Of a stretch of 64,000 nucleotides of DNA, positions 11,618 to 22,904 are shown one piece after another. The notes under the pieces are model-generated. The model was not told the origin of the DNA, searched no databases, and saw only the letters and a list, made by a program, of their open reading frames with translations. This stretch comes from Clavelina lepadiformis. Its lineage: Eukaryota > Chordata > Ascidiacea > Aplousobranchia > Clavelinidae. The stretch lies in the NCBI RefSeq assembly GCF_947623445.1, contig NC_135246.1, forward strand, positions 2,048,501-2,112,500, read 5' to 3'. A program made the position numbers and the translations under genes. Every line of letters starts with the position of its first letter. Positions within the stretch are counted from its first letter, which is position 1.

Positions 11618-11986
11618 TTAACCACTTTTCTGAGATAGCGTTGCGCAACTGGTACAATGATGCACTGTTTTATATCGATAAGTTTCTTCATCCACGATAT
11701 ACAAACGCCTAGCATAGGTCTTGAAGCAAATCGGGCAAGTTAGTAGATTTTCTCTTGGATGACATGACATATGTTTTGTAAACTGAAGGAGAGCTCCAAA
11801 CCGTTTCCCGCAAAAACAACAAGGAAGTGGTTTTCTCCTGTCGTGGAACGATTCATGGACTTTGAAGCTTAATTCCGATTGGAACATTTTATTACAAATT
11901 TTACAAACGAGTTCAACCGATTCGGACGATCCTTGGATGTTTGCATCTGATTGCTTGGTTCCAATGCTTTGAGATGTGTCAGTCAT
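11618..11986 (-). CDS. Small C2H2 zinc-finger gene, copy A
   Basis: The frame starts at ATG 11986. A polar leader of about 25 residues is followed by two canonical C2H2 fingers (CKICNKMF...HESFH and CCFCGKRF...HMSCH). The first half of a third finger, CPICFKTY, comes next. The matching second half, LSKHIATVH, lies about 80 nt further on in another frame (11657-11421), and that frame ends just before a poly(A) signal. A short intron ending at a CCAG conserved in all three copies could join the halves, but no donor in the right phase is convincing. As it stands the frame ends after CATLSQKSG. Likely a nuclear DNA-binding protein. Confidence 0.55.
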   Translation of the reverse strand: MTDTSQSIGTKQSDANIQGSSESVELVCKICNKMFQSELSFKVHESFHDRRKPLPCCFCGKRFGALLQFTKHMSCHPRENLLTCPICFKTYARRLYIVDEETYRYKTVHHCTSCATLSQKSG

Positions 11987-13619
11987 AATGTTACTTGAGA
12001 GGTACAAGTTACCTTAAAACTTGGAAAACAAAAGAATGATACTTGATTTACACCTAACAAAAAATAATATTTCGAATTGAAAATCCTAAGCAGTAATAAC
12101 TGTTAATGAGGTCAATAAAACGATTATAATCCCAACAGCATCTGCCATATATAGCTTGAAAATAAAACGTTAATAAAACGCCACGTAATAAAAGCAATCA
12201 ATGTAAACGCGTTTCCACGACATCTGCCATATGTACCTTCAGAAAACAAAGCTTTACAATTACATAGACTCCCCTTGTCCAGCTTATTAGCACTTTAACT
12301 TAATCTGAAAATGAATTGTTCAATCATTTTTAGCCAACGAAGGCAGCGAACTAAAACATATTCCGGGTTTGATCGCAATTTCGCGCTTGTTGATTGTGAG
12401 TGGATTTCCTGTATGATTAGTTCCACAATTTCTAGCTCCACGTGGCGCGTGCAAAATAGAACGTTCAAACTAGGTCAAAGCTTATGAGCTGTGAACAGTC
12501 GTCAATTACAGAAAAGTGGTAACAACGAAATGGCTCATATTAACGCTAAAGACATCTTCCAACATTTTTAGGTTGACCGAAACAAAATAAAAATATCTAA
12601 ACTAACGAATGTAAGTAAAACTCGATATCACTTGACGAAACAATGATTAATATGGGTCAAATCTTAATTGTTTAAAACACGTGTAAAATCTGTGGGTTTA
12701 TTGGACACAAGCAAACTACCTTTTGAATAACCCTGATAGAATAAGGTTAAAATGCTAGCGATGGTATACGAGATGCGTAAATATATTAGAGTGAAATTGT
12801 CGATCGAGGTCGCTTAGCAATTCTTAACTGTCGTTTTTGTCAAGTCGTTAGTAATTTACGCATAAATAGCATATGCCTGCTTTTGAGGCTTTGCAAGGTA
12901 TTTTTGTTAACTCATAAAGCTGTTGTCGCTAACTACCAAATGTACGTCAATTTCACCACATAGGCCCTTCCACTTACTTGCAGGTTACATAATTATTACA
13001 AGAATGACTAGCCTACCACTATAGCCAGCACTGCAAGGTAATGTAGCCCTCTGATACTAGCCCACTTTATTTAATTTATTCACATTTCCCGCTAGATTTC
13101 GAGTCGGCTCACTTCTACAGTTCAGTTCAGTTCATACTGGACGCAGTGGGCCGTCTGCCATTGCAGTGACGTCAAGCAACTTATTGATTTTATTGGGCTA
13201 GCTTTAGAGACCTAGTTTTAGGAGCACGACTCGATGCCTTTTTCCCTTTCATAAAATGATGTCATACTTAAATCATTTAATGACCTCATTTGACCGCTTT
13301 ATAACACCAATGGCGATTGCAAGACGTATTAAAGGAACAACAGCTTTACTTACATTTAACAACCAATGAACAAGTTTTAAAACCACTTTATCCTCATTGG
13401 CTATATAGCAAAGTGCATTCTAAAGACAGCTTTTATTTTACCATTTCCGGGATTGTATGTTAGTCCCACGAGGCATAAAACCTATTAAAAATAATTTAAA
13501 AGTGCTTTTAGCTTCGGGGTATACGGTGTACAGTAAACAATGCATAACAAAAGCTAAATGTGTAAAAAAACTCTGCACTCGATCTATAAATGCTTCAATA
13601 AAAATCCCTTACTCTACAG

Positions 13620-13915
13620 CAGTGGTTCCCAAACTTTTTCAGCTTGTGGCACACTAGAAAAATTAGAAAACGCTCGCGGCACACTTACAAGAAATGTTGC
13701 TTTAAAATTTACCCTACTCTATCGACAATGCCATAATTGGTTTCATCGTCACATGTGCTTATTTCTCAGTTATTGAAGCAGCTAGAAAGCTTTTAAGTCG
13801 CATATGCTTGTCTGCATGCCTTATTTTAAATATTTATACAGTTCTTTTCCAAAATTCCAAAAAGATTCGCGGCACACCTGAGAATCTGTGGCGGCACACA
13901 GTTTGGGAATCACTG
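13620..13915. mobile_element. hAT-type MITE, 296 bp
   Basis: Ends CAGTGGTTCCCAAACT and AGTTTGGGAATCACTG are near-perfect inverted repeats of the common hAT family type, with internal GGCACAC repeats. Flanks ctctacag and ctctacac match at 7 of 8 positions. Copy C has the uninterrupted site tctacagtgtatac at about 21107, so the insertion postdates the duplication. No transposase is encoded. Confidence 0.9.
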
Positions 13916-14064
13916 CTCTACACTGTATACTTTAGAAACAAAGAGAGGGCATGCAACAATACCATTATCAGTAAAACACGTTTGTTCATGTATACACTGT
14001 ACTGTACTACAAGTACTACTAGTGTATTATCGCTCCTACTACTACCACTACTGCTGTACGTTCT

Positions 14065-14725
14065 ATGTACTGTACTGTATGTTGATGAATGTATATAACA
14101 ATCAGTAGCCTACACGTGGGAAGAGAAGATGGGATGATGTAACAGTGGGTTACATAATAAATCAAAAACACTTACAAGCTTGTCCTGACAGCAGTAGCAT
14201 TATGCAGTAATTCACCACATGCTTGTCATAAAAGACTGCGACAATGCTGTAATACGGAACAGATACAATCTTGTAATAATGTAATAGCGTAATCTTGTAA
14301 TACGTAGTTTTTCACACATTTTTATAATAAATAATTTCTGATATACGTTTAACAAGTAAATTTGTATCTGTTACGTTGTTTAGAAACTCAATCCCATACT
14401 CGATCAACAAGTATTTGAAAAGGAGTAATTTTGCATCAATTTAATTTCTGTAACTTATATGCTTTCCGCGATTATAAATTCGACTAATATTTTCATGTCT
14501 GCATAGCAACAGTATCTAAAAAATCTTATTATTTTTATCCGACATGTCTACTATTTTCAATGGACTAATAGATAGAATATTTCGCAACCAAAATATCTTT
14601 GACTTCATCGTTACACTTTAGCCACATACGCTTCTAGCGTCGTGGCTATTTTCACAAATAAACGCTAAAACTTTACAGTCGCTTTTAGTAACGTAGAAAT
14701 TGTCATTACCAAGTCACTCAATCAC
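14065..14725. other. Unique stretch between copies A and B
   Basis: AT-rich sequence not shared with the other copies. No gene or repeat recognised. Confidence 0.4.
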
Positions 14726-17700
14726 ACAGTGTTTCACGTTCACGTTTTGCAATGTAAGACTGTCAAATCCGTCCACTAGTCCACCCGATTAGCGAATATT
14801 GCGTTGTGAGAGCATATGACCCCAAAAGTAAGTGGAAGATATTTCGCCCGTGGTTGAAAGTGTTCACATTGGTTCTTTTATAGCTCTCGTTTCTTCGACA
14901 TCTTAAATAATTTGCCCCATAGACGCCTGTAGGTAGCGATCTAAAGATTATCGTTGCATTACGCGGTATTTCCGTCACACATTGGGTTGGTGGCATTATC
15001 CTTTCAACCTAGGTCTCATACGTGTTCAGTGTTCACATTTTCACACTCTTTGTACTAAACAGCATTGTTACGACATTTCACCACTGCGGTAATAAATTGT
15101 ACTATATTGGTCGGCCTGAAGCTTCCAATTTCAGGATCCATTTGCAGGTTCTACTATTGATAAATCGCTCCCCGGTTTAAGTGAAACCTCTTATCAGTGT
15201 AAGCCTTGCCGTCTAATTTAGTTTGTTGTAGACTTAATGTTCCAAGCCCCTTGGTTGTATAGTGTTTTGACAGTCGCCAACGAAGCGACTACGAGTTCGC
15301 AAGTAATTATTAAATTGCACAGCGAGCTGCTGGGACTTTGTGAAAAGGTCAAAGAAAATATCGTCAAAAGGGAAGGAAGGTAAAGAACCGTTTGTATCGA
15401 ATAGACACAATACAGGATACTTTCATGGACAGAATGCCGAAAGCTATAAAGCTCGTCGAGCTGCGCAACAGTAAGAAGACATTTTTCCATTGTTTGCGCT
15501 TTGCTGCACATTATCATAACAACTAACTCTGGTTGCAATCAGTAGAAAGACAGCAGAAATATTAATGAGGTTAATTTATTTATAAACAAAACCCTACTTT
15601 CGTGAGACCCTTTGCAATAGTCCACCACAATAAAGTTAAGGCGAAAGTGATATTCTTTTATTCATAAAACTCCCCAATAGTTGCATATATTCCACCAGAA
15701 TAAACCTTTACAAACAAATTGATTGAGAATAGATTTAAAGAAGGATGCAGCATGTTATATGTCCAGGCAGCATTGAAACATCAATAAACGGAAACAATTT
15801 TAAAATAAGTTACTTACGAATCGTGTGAAATGACTTTAAAGTAAAAAGGAAAAAGTTTATTTAATTACGCAACTAAATCCCATACTTAAGCACTTAAAAA
15901 ACTTTCGTCTGCATAAATGTATTTTTTGTTCGTTTATTTTCCTTCTTTGATAACCAACAGATAAGCAAAAGATTTTCGTTGATATTGGAACATGATACAT
16001 TTCAGGTTTCCATGAACGGTTGCAATATGTTTACTCCTCCTCCTCCTTATTTGCTTAACCACTTTTCCGGGATAGCGTTGCGCAACTGGTACAATGATGC
16101 ACTTTTTTCCATAGATAAGCATCTGCATCCACGATATACAAACGCTTAGCATAGGTCTTGCAACAAACCGGGCAGGTTACTGGACTTACTCTTGGATGAG
16201 AGTACATGTGCTTTTGCAGCCGAAAGAGAACTTCAAAGCGTTTCCCGCAAATACAACAAGGATGCGGTTTTCTCTCGTCATGATACGCTTCATGGATTTT
16301 GAAGCTTAATTCCGACTGGAACATTTTATTACAAATTTTACAAATGAGTTGAGCCGATCCGGACGATCCTTGGATGTTTGCATCTGATTGCTTGGTTCCA
16401 ATATTTTGAGATGTGTCAGTCATAATGTTACTTGAGAGGTACAAGTTACTTTAAAACTTGGAAAACAAAAGAAGGCTACTTGATTTACACCTTACAAAAA
16501 ATAATATTTCCAATTGAAAATGCTAAGCAGTAATAACAGTTGAGTTAATGAGGTCCATAAAACGATTATATTCTCAACAGCATCTGCCATATATAGCTTG
16601 AAAATAAGACTTTAATAAAACGCCACGTAATAAAAGCAATCAATGTAAACGTGTTTCCGCGACATCTGCCATATGTACCTTCAGAAAACAAAGCCTTACA
16701 ATTACATAGACTCCCCTTGTCCAGCTTATTAGCACTTCAACTTAATCTGAAAATCAATTGTTCAATCATTTTTAGCCAACGAAAGCAGTGAACTAAAACA
16801 TATTCCGGGTTTGATCGCATTTTCGCGCTTGTTGATTGTGACTGTATTTTCTGTATGGTTAGTTCCACAATTTCTAGCTCCACGTGACGCGTGCAAAATA
16901 GAACGTTCAAACTAGGTCACAGCTTATCTGCTTATCAGCTGTGAACGGTCATCAATTACAGCAAAGTGGTAACAACAAAATGGCTCAAATTAACACTAAA
17001 GACACCTTCCAACATTTTTAGGTTGACTGAAACAAAATAAAAATATCTAAACTAACGAATGTAAGTAAAACTCGATATCACTTGACGAAACAATGATTAA
17101 TATGGGTCAAATGTTAATTGTTTAAAACACATGTAAAATCTGTGGGTTTATTGGACCCAGGAAAACTACCTTTTAAATAACCCAGATAGAATAGGGTTAA
17201 AATGCTGGCAATGGTATACGAGATGCGTAAATATATTAGAGTGAAATTGTCGAGTGAGCTCGCTTAGCAATTCTTAACTGTCGTTTTCGTCAAGTCGTTG
17301 GTAAATTACGCATAAATAGCATATGCCTAGTTTTGCTTGAGCATTTGCAATGTATTTTTGTTAATTCATAAAAATGTTGTCGCTAACTACCAAGTCTACG
17401 TCAATTTCACCACATTGGCCCTTCCACTTACTTGCAGGTTGCATAATTATTACAAGAATGACTTGCCTACCACTATAGCCAGCACTGCAAGGTAATGTAG
17501 CCCTCTGATACTAGCCCACTTAATTTAATTTATTCTCATTTCCTGCCAGAGTTCGAGTCGGTTCACTTCTACGGTTCAGTTCAGTTCATACTGGACACAG
17601 TGGGGCGTTTGCCATTACAGTGACGTCAAGCAACTTATTGATTTTATTGGGCTAGCTTTAGAGACCTAGTTTTAGGAGCACGACTCGATGCCTTTTTCCC

Positions 17701-17728
17701 TTTCATAAAATGATGTCAGACTTAAATC
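14726..17728. repeat. Tandem segmental duplication, copy B
   Basis: Starts at CAGTGTTTCAC, matching copy A at 10799. It is cut short on the right: the block that continues in A and C stops after CTTAAATC at about 17727, where copy C's left block begins directly. It therefore lacks the right-hand block. This is the junction expected from an unequal exchange or deletion. Confidence 0.85.
16055..16423 (-). CDS. Small C2H2 zinc-finger gene, copy B
   Basis: ATG at 16423. Two canonical fingers remain (CKICNKMF...HEAYH and CCICGKRF...HMYSH), then the half finger CPVCCKTY. It is the most diverged of the three in finger 2 and the following linker. A CCT-rich expansion at about 16032-16048 (GGA repeats on the coding strand) falls just before the HIATVH half of finger 3, so the possible distal exon is disrupted here. 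The poly(A) signal is kept at 15856-15861. Confidence 0.5.
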   Translation of the reverse strand: MTDTSQNIGTKQSDANIQGSSGSAQLICKICNKMFQSELSFKIHEAYHDERKPHPCCICGKRFEVLFRLQKHMYSHPRVSPVTCPVCCKTYAKRLYIVDADAYLWKKVHHCTSCATLSRKSG

Positions 17729-17883
17729 TGTCCACTAGTCCACCCGATTAGCGAATATTGCGTTGTGGGAGCATACGACCCCAAAAGCAAGTGGAAGATA
17801 TTTCGCCCGTGATTGACAGTGTTCACATTGATTCTTTTATAGCTCCCGTTTCTTCGACATCTTAAATAATTTGCCCCATAGAC

Positions 17884-18378
17884 TAGGCCTACCATATTTT
17901 CATCGCTCAAAAAGAGGACAATTTCGCCAGCAAGTACAATGCAAATAGAGTTTTAAGTTCAAAGAATTTATCACATCTTTTTGGATAATTATGCGCATAT
18001 GCACAAACAGTGCATTCAGCTTCAAAATCATTACGCCCTTTTCTGAAACAAGGATACTTCTGCCGCAGTTCATCAGAAGACACAGTATTCCTCTTTGGCA
18101 TTATTACCTAGCTTTATTTAGCTTTTATGGTTGTCTAAATTAAAACAATGATACAAAAATGATTAGACCTCATGCTGTCGCCAAAAAATCATTTGACTTG
18201 ACTTAGGCATCATGCCGAAAAGTCACATAAACATATAATTCTGTTGAAAATATAAGCAAGAAAACGCAAAATGCAAAAAAAGAGGACATTTGGGCATTTT
18301 TCAGTGTCCTCGGAGAACAATTCATTTTTTTTAGAAAAGAGGACAAATCCTCCTAAAAGAGGACATATGGTAACCCTA
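17884..18378. mobile_element. Non-autonomous hAT element, 495 bp
   Basis: Ends TAGGCCTACCATAT and ATATGGTAACCCTA are 14-bp inverted repeats with two mismatches. The flanks are perfect 8-bp target duplications, ccatagac at 17876-17883 and 18379-18386, the length hAT transposases make. Copies A and B have the empty site. It carries the first part of a transposase gene on the minus strand and GAGGAC repeats near both ends. Confidence 0.93.
17907..18101 (-). pseudogene. N-terminal fragment of hAT transposase (BED-type zinc finger)
   Basis: The frame starts at ATG 18101 with MPKRNTVSSDELRQKYPCF and has FEAECTVC soon after, the start and first zinc-binding pair typical of BED-finger hAT transposases. 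After about 45 residues the similarity stops, the histidines of the finger are not evident, and no catalytic RNase H-like part exists within the element. It is an internally deleted relic whose movement must have relied on an enzyme supplied elsewhere. Confidence 0.75.
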
Positions 18379-19123
18379 CCATAGACGCCTGTACAGTAGG
18401 TAGCGATCTAAAGATTATAGTTGCATTACGCGGTATTTCCGTCACGCATTGGGTTGGTGGCGTTATCCTTTTAACCTCGGTCTAATAGGTCTCCACGTTT
18501 TCACAGTCTTTGTACTAAACAGCAGTATTACGACATTTCACCACTGCGGTAATAAATTGTACTATACTGGTCGGCCTGAAGCTTCCAATTTCATGATCCA
18601 TTTGCAGGTTCTATTATTGATAAATCGCTCCCCGGTTTAAGTGAAACCTCTTATCAATGTAAGCCTTGTCGTCTAATTTAGTTTGTACTAGACTTAATGT
18701 TCCAATCCCCTTGATTGTATAGTGTTTTGACAGTCGCCAACGAAGCGACTACGAGTTCGCAAGTAATTATTAAATTGCACAGCGAGCTGGTGCGAATTTG
18801 TAAAAAGGTCAAAGACTTAATGTTCCAATCCCTGATTGTGCAATTTTAATTGAAACAATTTTAAATTAACTTATCGACGAATCGTGTGAAATGACTTTGA
18901 AAGTATAAATTAGAAAGTTTATTTAATTACGCAACTAAATCCAATACTTCAAGCATTTGAAAAAAGGCCTTTCGACTGTACATTTTCGCTTGCATAAATG
19001 TACTTTTTGTTGGTTTATTTTCGTTTTTGACACAATAACCAACAGATAAGCAAAAGATTTTTCCTTGATATAATAGGAACATGATACATTTCAGGTTTCC
19101 ATAAACAGTTTCAATATGTTTGC

Positions 19124-19492
19124 TTAACCACTTTTCCGAGATAGCGTTGCGCAACTGGTACAATGATGCACTGTTTTATATCGACAAGTTTCTTCATCCA
19201 CGATATACAAACGCCTAGTATAGGTCTTGCTACAAACCGGGCAAGTTAGTAGATTTTCTCTTGGATGACAAGACATGTGCTTTTTAAACCGAAGGAGAGC
19301 TTCAAACCGTTTTCCGCAAAAACAACAAGGAAGTGGTTTTCTCCTGTCGTGGAACGCTTCATGGACTTTGAAGCTTAATTCCGATTGGAAGATTTTATGA
19401 CAAATTTTACAAGAGAGTTCAACCGATTCGGACGATCCTTGGATGTTTGCATCTGATTGCTTGGTTCCAATACTTTGAGATGTTTCAGTCAT
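19124..19492 (-). CDS. Small C2H2 zinc-finger gene, copy C
   Basis: ATG at 19492. Closest to copy A: fingers CKICHKIF...HEAFH and CCFCGKRF...HMSCH, then CPVCSKTY. In the distal frame (19163-18927) the HIATVH of copy A reads HIETVY, so the last zinc ligand of the putative third finger is replaced by Tyr. The end VLDLVA and the poly(A) signal are conserved. That conservation suggests the distal frame once was, or still is, translated. Confidence 0.55.
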   Translation of the reverse strand: MTETSQSIGTKQSDANIQGSSESVELSCKICHKIFQSELSFKVHEAFHDRRKPLPCCFCGKRFEALLRFKKHMSCHPRENLLTCPVCSKTYTRRLYIVDEETCRYKTVHHCTSCATLSRKSG

Positions 19493-21253
19493 AATGTTAC
19501 TTGAGAAGTACAAGTTAACTTAAAACTTGGAAAACAAAAGAATGCTACTTGATTTACACCTTACAAAAAATAATATTTCGAATTGAAAATGCTAAACAGT
19601 AATAACAGTTGAGTTAATGAGGTCCATAAAACGATTATAATCCCAACAGCATCTGCCATATATAGCTTGAAAATAAGACTTTAATAAAACGCCACGTAAT
19701 AAAAGCAATCAATGTAAACGCGTTTCCGCGACATCTGCCGTATGTACCGTCAGGAAACAAAGCCTTTCAATTACATCGATTCCCCTTGTCCAGCTAATTA
19801 GCACTTTAGCTTAATCTGAAAATCAATTGTTCAATCATTTTTAGCCAACGAAAGCAGTGAACGAAAACATATTCCGGGTTTGATCGCAATTTCGCACTCG
19901 TTGATTGTGACTGGATTTTCTGTATGATTAGTTCCACAATTTCTAGCTCCACGTGACGCGTGCAAAATAGAACGTTCAAACCAGGTCGTCATCAATTACA
20001 GCAACGTGGTAACAACAAAATGGCTCAAATTAACACTAAAGACACCTTCCAACATTTTTAGGTTGACAGAAACAAAATAAAAATATCCAAACTAACGAAT
20101 GTAAGTAAAACGCGATATCACTTGGCAAAACAATGATTAATATGGGTCAAATGTTAATTGTTTAAAACACGTGTAAAATCTGTGGGTTTATTGGACCCAG
20201 GAAAACTACTTTTCAAATAACCCAGATAGAATAGGGTTAAAATGCTGGCGATGGTATACGAGATGCGTAAATATATTACAATGAAATTGTCGAACGAGGT
20301 CGCTTAGCAATTCTTAACTGTCGTTTTCGTCAAGTCGTTGGTAAATTACACATAAATAGCATATGCCTTCTTTTGCTTGAGCATTTGCAATGTATTTTTG
20401 TTAATTCATAAAAATGTTGTTCGCTAACTACTAAATCTACGTCAATTTCACCACATTGGCCCTTCCACTTACTTGCAGTTTACATAATTATTACTAGAAT
20501 GACTTGCCTACCACTATAGCCAGCACTGCAAGGTAATATAGCCCTCTGATACTAGCCCACTTTATTTAATTTATTTACATCTCCTGCCAGAGTTCGAGTC
20601 GGTTCACTTCTACGGTTCAGTTCAGTTCATACTGGACACAGTGGGGCGTCTGCCATTGCAGTGACGTCAAGCAACTTATTGATTTTATTGGGCTAGCTTT
20701 AGAGACATAGTTGTAGGAGCACGACTTGATGCCTTTTTCCCTACCATAAAGTGATGTCAGACTTAAATCATTTAATGACCTCATTTGACCGCTTTATACC
20801 GATGGCGATTGCATGACGTATTAAAGGACCAACAAATTTACTTACATTTAACAACCAATGAACAAGTTTTAAAACAACTTTATCCTCATTGGCTATATAG
20901 CAAAGTGCATTCTAAAGACAACTTTTATTTTACCATTTCCGGGATTGTATGTTGGTACCACGAGGCATAAATCCTATTAAAAGTAATTTAAAAGTGTTTT
21001 TAGCTTCGGGGTATACGGTGTACAGTAAACAATGCATAACAAAAACTAAATTTGTAAACAAACTCAGCACTCGATGTATAAATGTTTCAATAAAAAGCCC
21101 TTAATCTACAGTGTATACTTTAATAACAAAGAGAGGGCATGCAGCAATACCATTATCAGTAAAAAACGTTTGTTCGTGTATACACTGTACTGTACTACAA
21201 GTAGTACTAGTGTATTATCGCTCCTACTACTACCACTACTGCTGTACGTTCTA

Positions 21254-22583
21254 GTTACTGGTTAAAGTTGTGATTGTTTTCTGTTCCATACTAAGAATAA
21301 CAGTTTAGCCGCCTTCAAAGTACAGCTTAAACACACTATTTAAGTGAACAGTGAGCTATAAGCTTCATAACACCATTTCAAGAAAGGAACTGGAAATGTT
21401 TTGAATTTACTTTCCATGTCATATAAAATTTAATCAATTTCCAATGGAGGTTAGCGACCATGTATTTGCCCTAATAGTACATAGCTAAGACTAAGTGTTA
21501 TTGTTGCTGGTGCAACTTCTTAGCAGTGCATAATTATTATAATGTCAACTTTAACCTGCACCTTGTTTGACGTCATTTCTGTTTCAAAGTGAGACTGTGA
21601 GTAGAAGTAGGACTTTGGACTCGAAATCAAACAGCGCATTGGAATATGCGGCCATTCTCTAAGCTATGAGGAGCAACAGTAACACTTTCTTTAGTCTATT
21701 AATCATTTACCATGCAGTTGCCAGTACAGAAAATATAAGGCATTTGACTCGAAACGCCAACTACAATATTTCGGACGTGGCATCTGTCCTATTACATTTA
21801 ATTCTTTCTTAACTTAAACTTCGCTTTTCACAGCCACAAAATCCCACTGCCGGCTTGGTTCGTTGAACCCAGGGGAAAAGCACAAGTTAACATTCGTTAA
21901 AAGGTCACCCTGGAAATGACGCTTGGTTCTGAGATTTGCGCAACATTGTGATTCAATTCAAAACAATTTGCTATTTTTCTACTCGCTGCAAAATAAAAAC
22001 AATAACCACAGAAACATTACAAAAAATATTTCTTTAAGTGCTCTATAGTCATACGTCGTGCTTCAAACATCTTATTTTAAACAAAGTTGTTTAGGGCAGG
22101 TTGAACAGTGTTTCAATTTTATAAAAATATTTAATAGTTTTATAGAATTATTTTATAAAACTTATGGGTTAATAGTGATCTTGAAATGGCGGTTGGCGTC
22201 AGGCCACAACAATCACACTAATGATCAACTTGGAAAGAAGGAGCCGGCGACGTCTGACGGCCAAGAAAAAGATGAAAGAATTTCACTTGATATCCACTCT
22301 ATTATTACATACCTATTAAAACTCAGCAAGAAACCAGGACAAAGTAGGCCTATATTAACATTGGAAAAGCACAAAATCAAGAAGAATTTCTTTGAAGTAA
22401 ATGCTTACTTTGTTCATATTTTGACTCAATTTTGTACTTATTCAAATAACTCACAAAGTTTCTAATTCATTTAAACTCTGTTAACTCAGCCTTTAAATAT
22501 TTATGCTTATTAAAACAAATATTTGCTCAGTGTGAAATTTTCTTAGAGGGAACACTGCATAGGACATCAATGTGGCTTTAAAC
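21254..22583. other. No recognised gene
   Basis: A frame of 135 codons at 22058-22465 shows no family motif and biased composition. An AG at about 22200 could start a real exon within it, but I cannot support that. Confidence 0.35.
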
Positions 22584-22904
22584 CAGGGGCGGGCAACTTC
22601 TTCGGTCGGCGGGCCTGATATGAGAAAATGAAGTACTTGGCGGGCCGGATTCTTGAATCGATACATTAATTGTGTATTTATCCACCTATGCAAGGAATAA
22701 ATCGTATATAATGTAAACTTTAAGTTTTAAGCATAGATACCAAAAACAGTATTTAATGAATTTATTAACGAATAATGTACTTCAATAGCAGAATAATGTG
22801 GCCTGCGGCCACATTATCATGTAAGACCGGATACTGTCTGCGGGCCGCTCAAAATCCCGTCGCGGGCCGGGTCCGGCCCGCGGGCCGTATGTTGCCCGCC
22901 CCTT
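22584..22904. mobile_element. hAT-type MITE, 321 bp, GC-rich
   Basis: Inverted ends CAGGGGCGGGCAAC and GTTGCCCGCCCCTT, with perfect 8-bp target duplications ctttaaac at 22576-22583 and 22905-22912. Internal GGGCCGG and CGGCCCGCGGGCC motifs are typical of this widespread family. There is no coding capacity. Confidence 0.93.

Larger units (their letters stand above)
10799..14064. repeat. Tandem segmental duplication, copy A
   Basis: Landmarks in order: a left block (10799-11250), a minus-strand zinc-finger gene, about 1 kb of conserved upstream DNA, the block near 13005-13110, and a right block ending in a TACTAC-type tract near 14064. Copies B and C share these with high identity. Copy A alone has the hAT MITE at 13620 and lacks a short insert that B and C share (15240-15330 and 18713-18795). 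Confidence 0.85.
17729..21253. repeat. Tandem segmental duplication, copy C
   Basis: Begins at GTCCACTAGTCCACCCG, fused to the truncated end of copy B, and ends at GCTGTACGTTCT, as copy A does at 14064. It contains the zinc-finger gene at 19124-19492 and a private hAT insertion. Confidence 0.85.

Noticed and set aside
22430-22455. Tunicate-type spliced leader on the minus strand (TATTTGAATAAG)
   Set aside because: Only 12 bases match and they are not followed by a splice donor; likely chance.
22058-22465. 135-codon frame
   Set aside because: No family similarity, AT-driven composition, no supporting splice or poly(A) context.
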